Positions 44,468 to 53,754 of a stretch of DNA of 64,000 nucleotides are shown in pieces. The stretch covers positions 86,053 to 150,052 of the forward strand of contig CALFWO010000032.1 in NCBI GenBank assembly GCA_937928045.1. Reading direction: 5' to 3'. A program made the position numbers and the translations under genes. The DNA comes from an uncultured Saprospiraceae bacterium. Its GTDB lineage: Bacteria > Bacteroidota > Bacteroidia > Chitinophagales > Saprospiraceae. The notes below the pieces were generated by a model. It saw only the letters and a list, made by a program, of their open reading frames with translations. It was not told the origin of the DNA and did not search any database. Positions within the stretch are counted from its first letter, which is position 1. Every line of letters starts with the position of its first letter.

Positions 44468-44513
44468 AATTTCTTGTATAAAAAGAGTTAATACAATTGA
44501 CTATTTTTATAAC

Positions 44514-45407
44514 ATGAACAGAAGAAGATTTATTAAAAAATCAGGATTGGTAGCTGCTGGTTCAACTTTAGGCCTTTCAAGTTTTTCATCGGCAGCATTA
44601 CCTAAATATAAAATGGGTTATCAACTCTATTCCATTAGAGATGAGATGTCCAAAGATCCAATTGCTACGCTCAAGGCATTAAAGTCATTTGGCTATCAAG
44701 ATTTTGAAATCTACGGTTATGATGATAAAAAAGGCATGTATTACGGATTTCAATCTTCGGCATTTAAAAAAATTCTTGATGATTTAGGACTAACGGTTAC
44801 CAGTGGTCACTATGGATTTTCTCCATATCTAAATGAAAGCGAAGAATCATTAGAAAGATTTGTAGACAGCTGCATCATTGGGGCAAAAAAATTAGACAGT
44901 AAATACATCACTTGGCCTTGGATCGCTCCTGAGCAAAGGACCATTGACAATTTCAAATTGATGTCTCGCAAGTTAAATATTATTGGAGAACAAGTAATAA
45001 AAGCTGGCTTAGGGTTCGCCTATCACAATCATGGATTTGAATTTGAAGATCATAAGGGAGAAAACGGATTTGATATTATACTAAAAGAAACTGATGCGGC
45101 TTTGGTCAAATTAGAAATTGACATGTATTGGGTCATGCACTCTTCAAATTACACACCGAAAGAATTAATTAGGTCTCAACCAACACGATATGTAATGTGG
45201 CATATCAAAGATATGGACAAGGTGACCAGAGATTATACAGAACTGGGTAATGGTTCAATCAACTATATTGATCTTTTACCTGATCCCGCCTTATCTGGTC
45301 TCGAATATTACTATATTGAACAAGGTGGAAACTATGCGACCAACTCCATGCAGAGCGCAAAAGATAGTGCAACCTATTTCAAAAATAATCTTCAGCAATT
45401 TTTATAA
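44514..45407 (+). CDS. Tat-exported sugar phosphate isomerase/epimerase-like protein
   Basis: The 297-residue protein starts with a twin-arginine signal ('NRRRFIKKSGLVAAGS', cleaved near residue 28). The rest is a TIM barrel of the xylose isomerase-like family: the candidate metal ligands are in 'FEIYGYD', 'YHNHGFEF', 'KLEIDMYWV', 'MWHIKDMD' and 'YYIEQGG', the usual Glu-Asp-His-Glu set. Relatives act on sugars or inositols, mostly in Bacteroidota and Planctomycetes. The substrate is unknown. The next gene starts immediately after its stop (45408), so they are co-transcribed. Confidence 0.85.
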   Translation: MNRRRFIKKSGLVAAGSTLGLSSFSSAALPKYKMGYQLYSIRDEMSKDPIATLKALKSFGYQDFEIYGYDDKKGMYYGFQSSAFKKILDDLGLTVTSGHYGFSPYLNESEESLERFVDSCIIGAKKLDSKYITWPWIAPEQRTIDNFKLMSRKLNIIGEQVIKAGLGFAYHNHGFEFEDHKGENGFDIILKETDAALVKLEIDMYWVMHSSNYTPKELIRSQPTRYVMWHIKDMDKVTRDYTELGNGSINYIDLLPDPALSGLEYYYIEQGGNYATNSMQSAKDSATYFKNNLQQFL

Positions 45408-45968
45408 ATGACAATTAAGAATGCCTGGCTAATTGTATCCTTTTTACTCATCAGTAATTTGAGTTTTGGACAAGAGCTATTGCCAGAAGATTTAAAAAGC
45501 ATTTGTCAAACTTGGGGATTAACTTTTCCAGAACATCAGGATAAGGGTATTGAAATTCATTTGGGTCCAAAGCAATTTAATCAACAATTTGATGTATTGG
45601 TTTTGGACAAAAAAGAAAACTATTCAGTAATGACATTCTTCGTTCCTCATAGTACTTACAATGGAGAGGAAAACGCGGCAGTTAGATCTATGATGAAAGC
45701 TACACACTTTGCCTCTAATGCGGAGGATAGTCACATTGCTATGCATAGCTTGAGCGCTGCTTATATCCGGAATGACTTTGGTGCAGATTGGGGCGCGGTA
45801 TATTATTTCAAACCGAAGAAAGTCTTATCCCTTAAAAGTGAATGTCAAATGGTCGTCTTGGAACGAGCGGGCCGAGGAATCTTTTATACGCTATACTTTT
45901 TCGAAAAAATATCTGAAGATATTGAGGATTTAAAATGGTGTCCGAGGTATGTTAATCGAGAGCAATAA
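45408..45968 (+). CDS. Secreted protein of unknown function
   Basis: The 186-residue protein has a signal peptide ('FLLISNLSFGQ'). The mature part is compact with 'ICQTWGLTFPEHQDKGIEI', 'YSVMTFFVPHSTYNG', 'FGADWGAVYYFKPKK' and 'CQMVVLERAGRGIFYTLYFFEK'. I do not recognise the family. Its ATG directly abuts the stop of the isomerase-like gene, which suggests coupled translation. Confidence 0.65.
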   Translation: MTIKNAWLIVSFLLISNLSFGQELLPEDLKSICQTWGLTFPEHQDKGIEIHLGPKQFNQQFDVLVLDKKENYSVMTFFVPHSTYNGEENAAVRSMMKATHFASNAEDSHIAMHSLSAAYIRNDFGADWGAVYYFKPKKVLSLKSECQMVVLERAGRGIFYTLYFFEKISEDIEDLKWCPRYVNREQ

Positions 45969-46021
45969 CTATTGCGGAGAAGCGATGATAACAATCGAAA
46001 TGATATTCCTAGAAAGTAAGA

Positions 46022-46051
46022 AGTCGCGTTGACTTTAAAGTTAACGCGACT
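46022..46051. repeat. Near-perfect 30-base palindrome
   Basis: AGTCGCGTT at 46022-46030 and its complement AACGCGACT at 46043-46051 flank the AT-rich centre GACTTTAAAGTT; only one position (46031/46042) is not complementary, and it would be a G-U pair in RNA. It begins 54 bases after the previous stop. No T-run follows, so it could be a terminator-like hairpin processed otherwise, or a protein-binding site. Confidence 0.6.
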
Positions 46052-46562
46052 CACTACAACAAATTATAATCCCATGAACATATCCGAATTAGGGGGAGTA
46101 CTCTGCGAAACATTCATTTTCGTTTTCCTCACAGTTCAAAGATGCATCATCAAAAGGCTTAAAAAAATTACAAAATTACGCCTTTGTGAAATTAAAACAA
46201 ACGTTTTTCACCCAGTAAATCAATTAAATAAAGGATTTTTATCAGATTTTGTGAAATAAAGGATTCAATGAGCAACAAAGTTTCCAGTCAGAAATGTGCA
46301 AAAAAGAGTAAAAAATGACCTTTTCGGCTTAAATAAGGGACTATAACTGGTCAATTTTAACGCATAACCGTTAAATAAGACAACCGGATTCAGTAAAATA
46401 ATGATGAAAACATTCCTAGAAATAATATTTAGAGCATAATTTGCCTAAAATTGAAAAGATGCCCCTGCAAGCAGAGACACCTTAAACAATAATAATCGAT
46501 GTCGAGATGCATGCTGAGTGCATCCCTTCAAAGAGAAAACCCTCAGCGTACGAACAGCGATA
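46052..46562. other. Intergenic region before the subtilisin stop
   Basis: About 510 bases of AT-rich sequence without a convincing gene. A frame from 46074 to 46259 has no recognisable protein. A weak hairpin (GATGCA / TGCATC, 46506-46511 and 46519-46524) lies just past the stop of the converging subtilisin gene, without a T-run. Confidence 0.4.
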
Positions 46563-49500
46563 TTAGTCACGTATTTTCTGTATTCGAATTGATTCAGGAT
46601 CTCTACCGGCTTTTACAATCCGAAGACTATAAAATCCAGCAGCTAGATCACTTTCAATCTCTAGCGGGAAGTCATGGTTTCCAGCTAACAGATACATTGG
46701 TTGTGTATGAAGCACACGTCCAGTTAGATCTACTAACTGAAGCGTGATGTCTTCATCCTCTTGCAACTCAATATGAACAAACAGATCATCCATCATTGGA
46801 TTCGGATAAGCCGATACTGAAGCTGTTGATTCATTAAATCGCAATTGTTGTATTTCGGTATATGTTGTTGTGCCGTCGAAGTCTACTTGTTTAATTCGGT
46901 AGTACCGAATACCTGTTTTATTAGGAGTAGTATCGACATATTGGTAATGGTTAGTATTATCTGAGTTTCCTTGACCGGAAACAATTCCTATAGTTTTAAA
47001 ATCTAAATCATTTGCATTTCCTGAAGCTACTTGTACTTCAAAGTGATTGTTATCAATTTCTTCAACAGTTGACCAATCCACATCAACATGTCCATCTTCG
47101 TTACCTTTTACTTCGAAGCCTCCCCAACTTACTGCTAAACGACTTCCAGTAGTGATGTTTATATTATCAATATCCATCCCGAACAAACCGTCTTGAACGA
47201 ATTGAATTTGAAACGAAGAAGAAAATAATTGACCTGCATCAGCAAGTTTAGCTGAGATGTCTATTGCAGGAATGCTTATCCAATCTGCTTCATATTCGAA
47301 GTCATAAAGTACAACCCACTCATCTTGGTCAGATCCTCTCATTAATAACTGGCTATCATTCGATCCCCAATCAGGAACATTAATATAACTGTGTCCTTTG
47401 TAATCAAAGCTTAATAAAACTGGATCAACTGCCCTCAAATAGTCAGATAGATTATAAGTCATTCTAGCTTTCGAATAGGTAATTCCATCTTGCCAAATTG
47501 ATTTAGGCTTTAGTGTCAGTACAAATCTATCACTATGCTTTCCGATAGAAACTTCTCCCTTTTCTCCAGTAAACACATCCATGTTAATTTTCTGATCCAC
47601 AGCAAACTGAGATTCTTGATATGTTACAGTATTATAATTTTCAAAATCTTCGCTGTAAGGAATCTCTAATTGATCATTATTTAATTGAGTTGCATATGGA
47701 ACAGACGGGAGATAATCATTCTCTGTATGGGTATCTTCAGGTACAATCATCCATGTCTCAATGAAGTATTCATCAGCAGCAGAAAGATCAGCGGTTTGAG
47801 TAAACTCAACTTCTAATGAATCTCCTGAAGGAATTACTAAATTGAAGGTTTCAGAAACTGCCGGATTTCCATTGATGCTGTATTTTAACTCGAATTGTGT
47901 TAACTCATTGATCCCCGCATTGAATACTTTAACTTTAATGGGATGTGAACTGGTCAGCGAATCAGAAGTATGAGCCCTTACCTCTTCGTGAACTGGCAAA
48001 AATGTAACTCCATCATTTTTCCAATCACACACAATTCCAGAAATTACTCTTCCGCTCTTTGCAATTGTTCTATTGGATTTTGATCCGGTACTGGTAATAC
48101 CTTGAATTGCAAACCAATAAGTCTCACCAGGAAAATATGCACCTGCTGCATTGTAAGAATTCTCTGTAACCTCCGCGACTTCTTCATATCCCGCTTCTGT
48201 CAACATTAAGACTTTATATTTATCTATTTCAGGAATATCTTCCCAAGATAAATCTAAAGTATGCGCGCATCCTGAATTTATTACTAGCGGTCCTGGAGAA
48301 CTAATTACTTTGAAAGGTGCCACTGATGTTACTCCTTCGCCCGTAGCCTTGTTCACGATACGAACCAAAGCTTGTTCAGTATAAGTTGCTGGTAAAGTCC
48401 ATCTGTGCGATCTTTCCGTTGCAGCTATATCATCTTCAATCAATTCCCATGACCCTCCATTGTTCAAAGACCATTCGATTTTAAATTCACTGGTATTTGA
48501 TTTAGGCGCTTCCCATTGCACTAGAATAGAAGACGCCGAATTAAATACTTCTCCACCAATTGGATGAGTTAATTTTGTTTCCTCTTTAACAAACTCGTAA
48601 GTCACCCAAAAGTCCTGAGCTCCAATCGGAATGTTAAAAGCAGAAACATTTACTGTATACAACCCCGAGGATGGATTTTGAATAACAACTTGTTCTATAT
48701 TATTCAATCTATCTACTCCTTCTACCGCCAGCTCTTCTACTCTAGCAGCTGTCGGATCCAATATCAAAGGAAGCCTAACACCACCTGCAGTTCCAACAGA
48801 AAGATCAAGATCATTTACCAATGCTACATCAGCGTCCAAACTTCCTTCAACATCAGACCAGTAAAGCATTACCTTTAATTGTGCTGTATTGTTCGGTACT
48901 GTGATTACTTGAGAAGCTGTTCCGCCGTTGCTAATATTGCCACCATAATATTGTTCGTTTTCAATTACGTTGATTGCTCTTCGAGCGTTAATCAATCCAA
49001 ATCCATAGGTAAAATCTGGACCTGCATTTCCTAAATCTTCCGCAGTATTACAGGCAATAGCTTTCATTAATGCTCCGGAAGGATTAACCTCATTATTCAA
49101 CAATTTATATTGCTCATACATCAATCCCACAATTCCTGCAGTCGCCGGTGCAGCCATCGATGTACCCGAGCTATTGTAATAGTTAAATTCACGACCTGTT
49201 GACATGACCGAAGTTCCAACAGCAACAAGTTCTGGTTTCAATCGTCCATCTAAAACTGGACCTCTTGAAGAACTATTGTTTACAACTCTACTCTCGGTTA
49301 CATTACCAACTGTAAGAACATTTTTAGCTGCTTGATAATATCTCAATACAGTTCTAAAACCTTTTGGATAGTCTCCGCATGTACCTCCTCCACTATTTCC
49401 TGCAGCAAAAATGTGCAGTACATCTTCGAAATCATTTAATTGATTATCCAATCCAATACTTGTATAGTTGTATGTTCCATTAGTAGCGCAATTGGCTGAT

Positions 49501-50468
49501 GTACCGTAAGAATTATTAGTGATTACCATTCCATGCTGATCATAATAATCTTCCAGATAATAGGTAATCAAAGAAGTTTTTTGAGTAACCAAAGTTGCTT
49601 CTGGAGCAATTCCTCTGTGACGCGGATTGACATTTCCAGAAGAACCAATGATACCAGTCACGTGATCTCCATGAGATCCGAAACTAGAATAAGTTCCATC
49701 TGCTTTATTGTTAACTCTTGATCCAAAATCCCAGTGATTCCCTAATTCTCCACCATCTCCGATTCCTATACAAACTCCTTTACCTCTTAGATTAGTTTGA
49801 CCTGAAAGGCTAGACTGAATCGCATTTACTTTAGTGATGGATCTGTTTTCGAAGTTAAGATTTGATTCAGGTTCTTGTAAAAAATCTATGTTCATTACCA
49901 GTGGATGATTCGCTAAATCGGAAAGCTGATCCATTTGTAAAGTAGCCAACTGAATAAAACCATTAAAATTTTCCTTAGGTTCTATCTGCGCATCGTACTC
50001 TTCTAATATTGTTTGTATTCTATAAGGTGAAACAGATTTATTAAAAACAATTCCAACTTTAACCTGAGTTCCTGACTTTGCTGCCCATGTTGGAATATTA
50101 AAGTCGCGAATATCTTTACTTAACTTTTCCTTTGAATTTTTCTTAATGATTGTCTCGACACCTAGATCAATCAAGTCCTCTTCTTTCAAAGATTTATTTA
50201 GTGCAACTAAATATTCACCTTCAGCAGTAGCTTGAATGAGTTGAACACCAGCTTTTTCTAAACGCTGTTGATCTTCTATGCTTAATGATTTGTTGAAATT
50301 TAAATTGACAAAATAATCAGATTGATATCTTGTATTTTGAAAATCCTTTTTGCTTTTAAAGAATTCTTTTGGTGAGTAATTTTGTTTACCCTCAGACAAT
50401 GTTTGACCAGTCGCCGTGATGCCAATTAGCAGCAGGAGCGCTAGCACTTTAAGATGCAGCTTTTCCAT
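46563..50468 (-). CDS. S8 subtilisin-like serine protease with T9SS tail
   Basis: The 1301-residue secreted protease has a signal peptide (to ~22), two propeptide-like modules (~50-115 and ~135-200), and an S8 catalytic domain (~225-510) with the triad Asp238 ('GIGDGG'), His266 ('GSHGDHVTG') and Ser437 ('SSGTSMAAP'), plus oxyanion Asn358 ('AAGNSGG'). A proprotein-convertase-like beta domain follows ('QVITVPNNTAQLKVMLYW'), then several fibronectin III-like modules and a jelly-roll-like part. The C-terminus is a type A sorting tail ('AYPNPMMDDLFV', 'LVDLTGRVLHT', 'LAAGFYSLRIV'). It should act on proteins outside the cell. The gene stands alone. Confidence 0.92.
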   Translation of the reverse strand: MEKLHLKVLALLLLIGITATGQTLSEGKQNYSPKEFFKSKKDFQNTRYQSDYFVNLNFNKSLSIEDQQRLEKAGVQLIQATAEGEYLVALNKSLKEEDLIDLGVETIIKKNSKEKLSKDIRDFNIPTWAAKSGTQVKVGIVFNKSVSPYRIQTILEEYDAQIEPKENFNGFIQLATLQMDQLSDLANHPLVMNIDFLQEPESNLNFENRSITKVNAIQSSLSGQTNLRGKGVCIGIGDGGELGNHWDFGSRVNNKADGTYSSFGSHGDHVTGIIGSSGNVNPRHRGIAPEATLVTQKTSLITYYLEDYYDQHGMVITNNSYGTSANCATNGTYNYTSIGLDNQLNDFEDVLHIFAAGNSGGGTCGDYPKGFRTVLRYYQAAKNVLTVGNVTESRVVNNSSSRGPVLDGRLKPELVAVGTSVMSTGREFNYYNSSGTSMAAPATAGIVGLMYEQYKLLNNEVNPSGALMKAIACNTAEDLGNAGPDFTYGFGLINARRAINVIENEQYYGGNISNGGTASQVITVPNNTAQLKVMLYWSDVEGSLDADVALVNDLDLSVGTAGGVRLPLILDPTAARVEELAVEGVDRLNNIEQVVIQNPSSGLYTVNVSAFNIPIGAQDFWVTYEFVKEETKLTHPIGGEVFNSASSILVQWEAPKSNTSEFKIEWSLNNGGSWELIEDDIAATERSHRWTLPATYTEQALVRIVNKATGEGVTSVAPFKVISSPGPLVINSGCAHTLDLSWEDIPEIDKYKVLMLTEAGYEEVAEVTENSYNAAGAYFPGETYWFAIQGITSTGSKSNRTIAKSGRVISGIVCDWKNDGVTFLPVHEEVRAHTSDSLTSSHPIKVKVFNAGINELTQFELKYSINGNPAVSETFNLVIPSGDSLEVEFTQTADLSAADEYFIETWMIVPEDTHTENDYLPSVPYATQLNNDQLEIPYSEDFENYNTVTYQESQFAVDQKINMDVFTGEKGEVSIGKHSDRFVLTLKPKSIWQDGITYSKARMTYNLSDYLRAVDPVLLSFDYKGHSYINVPDWGSNDSQLLMRGSDQDEWVVLYDFEYEADWISIPAIDISAKLADAGQLFSSSFQIQFVQDGLFGMDIDNINITTGSRLAVSWGGFEVKGNEDGHVDVDWSTVEEIDNNHFEVQVASGNANDLDFKTIGIVSGQGNSDNTNHYQYVDTTPNKTGIRYYRIKQVDFDGTTTYTEIQQLRFNESTASVSAYPNPMMDDLFVHIELQEDEDITLQLVDLTGRVLHTQPMYLLAGNHDFPLEIESDLAAGFYSLRIVKAGRDPESIRIQKIRD

Positions 50469-50620
50469 AAAGTATCAGACTTTAGATTTTCTCTAATATT
50501 CGGATCGATTATTATAGGGGTGCCTCAATTGAGACTGGGGGAATGAGCCAGAGGGGGATGTAAAGATTAGACGGGTTTAAGTTCTCATCTTAAAAGCTCA
50601 CATAAGAAAAGGCAATCACT

Positions 50621-50788
50621 ATGCCGAAAAGCATGTATTATTTGAATATAAATTTTCCTTATGCAAAACAGATTGATTTAAAACAATTAGAGCAAAAAGA
50701 AAAGAAAAGAAAAGAAAAGAAAACTTTCAAAGCCTTGAGTGACAAAGCGTTTCATCCCATTATTCATTTAACTAAACTAAACTTTTAG
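50621..50788 (+). CDS. Possible 55-residue Lys-rich small protein
   Basis: An ATG at 50621 opens a frame of 55 codons ending in TAG at 50788. It begins 'MPKSMYYLNINFPYA' and has a central basic-acidic run made by five exact copies of AAAGA (50696-50720). A purine-rich stretch (AGAAAAGG) lies about 10 bases upstream. There is no known family and no homology evidence, so this may be chance. A gain or loss of one 5-base unit would shift the frame. Confidence 0.2.
   Translation: MPKSMYYLNINFPYAKQIDLKQLEQKEKKRKEKKTFKALSDKAFHPIIHLTKLNF
50696..50720. repeat. Pentanucleotide tandem repeat (AAAGA)x5
   Basis: Five exact copies of AAAGA, with partial copies on both sides. It is about 230 bases upstream of the subtilisin start and within a possible small reading frame. 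Such simple repeats can slip in replication and cause phase variation; here that is only a possibility. Confidence 0.8.
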
Positions 50789-50936
50789 TAAAAAAATAAT
50801 GTCAAGACGTTAGGCTGTAAACCCATTGTTAAAATATAAGAAAAGACCATAAATTGATGCAATTTTGAAAATCTAAAAACGGGAATTAGACTTTGATATT
50901 CAACACTGCGTCCGTTAAAAAAATTGAGAATTTCGA

Positions 50937-52067
50937 CTAAAATGGTGACTGATAATCTGGATTTTCCATAAATGCAGGATCATTCAAGGTCTTGAGAAAG
51001 GCGATTAATTGCCTTTTGTGGTCTTCAGTAAAGTCACCTGATTTTGCCCGCAAGTCATTCATAAGTGGATCTATAGTCGGATTCAAGTGTCCACCAGAAA
51101 AGTAATGATCTACCACTTCTTCTAATGTTTCAAATCGGCCATCATGCATATATGGGGCGGTGTTAGCTATATTTCTAAGTGTTGGAGCCCGAAATTTGCC
51201 ATAATCAAAAGTATCTTGAGTAACCATCCCTAAGCCTATATCATCAAAGTCCAAAACTGATTGAACCCCATCCAGGCCATTGTTAAAAAATTCATCTGTA
51301 GTAAATAACATACCACCATGACAATGAGCACATTCAGCATCTGGCAAATCGTCTGATTCTTTATCAAAATACATATCTCGACCAGCAACCTCGTCATCTG
51401 AATAAAACGAAGCCCCTCTTAATATCCGGTCATATTTTGATTTTCCACTAGAGACTAGTGTTTTCTCGAATTGAGCAATCGCATCTGCGGCTAATTCTTT
51501 TGTTATTTCTGAACGATCAAGAATCCCATACGCTTTTCTAAACATTTCTGGATAGTCATCGTGGTTTTGCAACCGATCAATAACTTCCGGCCAAGTATTG
51601 TGGAGCTCTACAACATCTTCCACAGGAAGCAATGCTTGTTCCTCCAGCGTGGCTGATCTTCCATCCCAGAACAACGCTTGGTCATTGTAAACCAGATTGA
51701 GCAAACTCATTGAACTTCTTTTTCCAGCTATTCCATCTATGCCAGTGCTCACTGCCAGGTTATCCGTAAAACTTCCCATTGGTAAATGACAAGAACTACA
51801 TGATTGAGACAAGTCTTCACTTAAGATTGGGTCATAAAAAAGATGTCGTCCTAGATTTACTCCATCGACAGTAATATCTCCAGCCCCGATCCCTAGAATT
51901 GTAGGAAAACTGTCGGGGACAACAATGTTGAAGTCTTGAGGATTGTATTCAATATTCTCTAAATCGCCAGCAACCGGCATTTCATCCTCTGGCTCGTTAT
52001 CAGGTCCACAAGCGCCAAAGAATAACAATAGGCTAAAAAAGCTAAAAAGGAGGACCTTATTTTTCAT
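50937..52067 (-). CDS. Di-haem cytochrome c peroxidase / MauG-family lipoprotein, likely MbnH-like
   Basis: The 376-residue protein has a lipobox 'FFGAC' (Cys20) and two haem-binding CxxCH motifs (90-94 'CSSCH' and 246-250 'CAHCH'). 'LGRHLFYDPILSEDLSQSCSSCH' in parts, 'NLVYNDQALFWDGR' and 'FRAPTLRNIANTAPYMHDGRF' in parts are typical of the bacterial CcP/MauG superfamily. It lies 8 bases after the MbnP-like gene, which in other bacteria is the partner of MbnH, a member of this superfamily that oxidises a tryptophan of MbnP to kynurenine. I infer an MbnH-type role from this pairing. A general peroxidase is the alternative. Confidence 0.85.
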   Translation of the reverse strand: MKNKVLLFSFFSLLLFFGACGPDNEPEDEMPVAGDLENIEYNPQDFNIVVPDSFPTILGIGAGDITVDGVNLGRHLFYDPILSEDLSQSCSSCHLPMGSFTDNLAVSTGIDGIAGKRSSMSLLNLVYNDQALFWDGRSATLEEQALLPVEDVVELHNTWPEVIDRLQNHDDYPEMFRKAYGILDRSEITKELAADAIAQFEKTLVSSGKSKYDRILRGASFYSDDEVAGRDMYFDKESDDLPDAECAHCHGGMLFTTDEFFNNGLDGVQSVLDFDDIGLGMVTQDTFDYGKFRAPTLRNIANTAPYMHDGRFETLEEVVDHYFSGGHLNPTIDPLMNDLRAKSGDFTEDHKRQLIAFLKTLNDPAFMENPDYQSPF

Positions 52068-52075
52068 GATTGGTT

Positions 52076-52864
52076 CTAATTCATTTTGATAGAAGCAGCA
52101 GCTCCTTCCATAATTTTGGCAATAATTGTCCCATCCGCGTGGACTGAGCGAATTCCATTCATATCAAATCGTTCTTCACCGCCTTCCGAAAAGAAAACAT
52201 CCGAAAGGTCAACATTCAAGGATTGACTGGTCTTTTGATCCTTTGTAATACTAAAATTAGCGGCCAAACTAACGCTTTGCGCATTCTCCGTTTTGCCAGT
52301 ATGATAAATAAAGCTTTCATCCGCCTCAATAACTCCATCGTCATTGAAATCTGCACTACCTTGGATTTTCATAAAGATATAACCATTCCAGTCTGTCCAG
52401 TAGTGCGAAGCTTTTCGAAGTGGATTACTCTCTCCAAGATCACTATCATTGGGCGTTTTTGCATTTAGTTCCTCAGAAAGACCAAGCATAAAACTGATAT
52501 TCTCATAATCACCGATAGGCAGATTAATCGAATTAACTTGAGATTCTGATGCATCTATTGGATTTAGCATTGAACCTGTGAAGTCTACAAAATCAACCTC
52601 AGAAAGATCGGTAGTTCCAGCACCATCTCCATTTAATCTAGTCGACAAATTACTTACGAAAAAATCAAATTGCGAAAAGCGAACTTTCCTTCCTGAAGGA
52701 AATGTGTACTCTTCATTGATGAAAAATGGTTGACCATCGAACTCTGCTTGAAATTGCAGCTCTAAATCTCCAGCTCCTTCTATAGGATCTGATGGACATC
52801 CGTAAAACGCGATCACCATGATCGCCACAAAAAACATATTCAAATACTTCATATTAGAGTTCAT
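52076..52864 (-). CDS. MbnP-like copper-binding lipoprotein
   Basis: The 262-residue protein has a lipobox 'AFYGC' (Cys23). The fold pattern is that of MbnP: 'RKVRFSQFDFFVSNL', 'NSINLPIGDYENISFMLGLS' (in parts) and the key 'SHYWTDWNGYIFMKIQGS' with His154, Trp156 and Trp159, plus His188 in 'FIYHTGK'. In known MbnP one conserved Trp is converted to kynurenine by MbnH and takes part in copper binding. The Trp/His pattern is complete here. The start could also be the ATG four codons downstream. It lies between the MbnP-like paralog and the MbnH-like gene. Confidence 0.82.
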   Translation of the reverse strand: MNSNMKYLNMFFVAIMVIAFYGCPSDPIEGAGDLELQFQAEFDGQPFFINEEYTFPSGRKVRFSQFDFFVSNLSTRLNGDGAGTTDLSEVDFVDFTGSMLNPIDASESQVNSINLPIGDYENISFMLGLSEELNAKTPNDSDLGESNPLRKASHYWTDWNGYIFMKIQGSADFNDDGVIEADESFIYHTGKTENAQSVSLAANFSITKDQKTSQSLNVDLSDVFFSEGGEERFDMNGIRSVHADGTIIAKIMEGAAASIKMN

Positions 52865-52932
52865 TTAAAAAAGAACAGCGTTTGAGAGCTTAGGTTTAAA
52901 ATTAACGAACAATCTGCTCAGTTCTTTACATT

Positions 52933-53754
52933 TTAGTCCAAAGAAAGCGAATTTGGAATATTTTGGACAAAAATCGATTTTACTAGTGCAGTATCTGAAC
53001 CATCATTTGCAAAATTTATGCCTTTAGTCCATTCCAAAAAATCGACATTTAAATTTAAAGACAATTCATCACCGTACTCCAATAAGAAGATCGTATCCAG
53101 CATCTTGGTTTGTAAAAGATCCCCAATTGGCACTTGATACCTTACTGTGTCCAACGCTTTCGTGTCGTAAAGAATATCCATATATGCTGAAAGATATCCT
53201 TTAGACTTATCATATAACACATTATTAACTTGACTCAATTCGCTAGCTTCAGAAATTTCTGCACTATCCAGTTGATTGAAGTCAACCGGCAACCCCAAAG
53301 TGAAACGAACAGATTGGATAGAATCTCTAGATTGATGAGTTCCTAGCGAAAAATTAGTACCATCCGAAGGACTAATCTTTACAAAATCATCTTTTTGTCT
53401 TGACTTCGAACCATCCTGATTGACGAGTTCAATTTCCTCTGTAACGCTAATGCTTGCATCTTTGGTTTGAAATTCTACTTGATGCAAGTAAAAACCGGCA
53501 TTTATAACAAAAAAAGAGTTGATGTTATTGGTAGCCAACCTTGTACTTCTGTAACCTTCGTCACCCAATGAATAAGTCATTTTGACTTTGACCTCAGGAT
53601 AAGTACAACAGTCATCACATTCTTCATCAGCATTAGCAGTATAATTACGAGAAAAAGGATCCAAACAACCTTTCACATTCTTATAGCAGGAAGATACTCC
53701 TATTGCGATGCTTAAAATAAGAAAGAGATTATTTATTTGCTTTATCGTAATCAT
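52933..53754 (-). CDS. Second MbnP-fold lipoprotein lacking the Trp/His site
   Basis: The 273-residue protein has a lipobox 'VSSC' (Cys23), then a Cys-rich segment 'GCLDPFSRNYTANADEECDDCC', seen before many Bacteroidota secreted domains. The remainder resembles MbnP in strand order ('SFFVINAGFYLHQVEF', 'SIQSVRFTLGLPVDF', 'LLEYGDELSLNLNVDFLEW') but shows no HxWxxW site, so it should not form kynurenine. Its start overlaps the end of the exonuclease gene by 26 bases, a sign of co-transcription. Assigning it to the MbnP fold is by eye. Confidence 0.6.
   Translation of the reverse strand: MITIKQINNLFLILSIAIGVSSCYKNVKGCLDPFSRNYTANADEECDDCCTYPEVKVKMTYSLGDEGYRSTRLATNNINSFFVINAGFYLHQVEFQTKDASISVTEEIELVNQDGSKSRQKDDFVKISPSDGTNFSLGTHQSRDSIQSVRFTLGLPVDFNQLDSAEISEASELSQVNNVLYDKSKGYLSAYMDILYDTKALDTVRYQVPIGDLLQTKMLDTIFLLEYGDELSLNLNVDFLEWTKGINFANDGSDTALVKSIFVQNIPNSLSLD

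Noticed and set aside
46029..46259. Possible small gene in the intergenic region
   Set aside because: The frame starts inside the 30-base palindrome and has no recognisable features; an internal ATG at 46074 does not improve it.
46506..46524. Hairpin as terminator for the subtilisin gene
   Set aside because: The stem is only six bases with no T-run on the minus strand.
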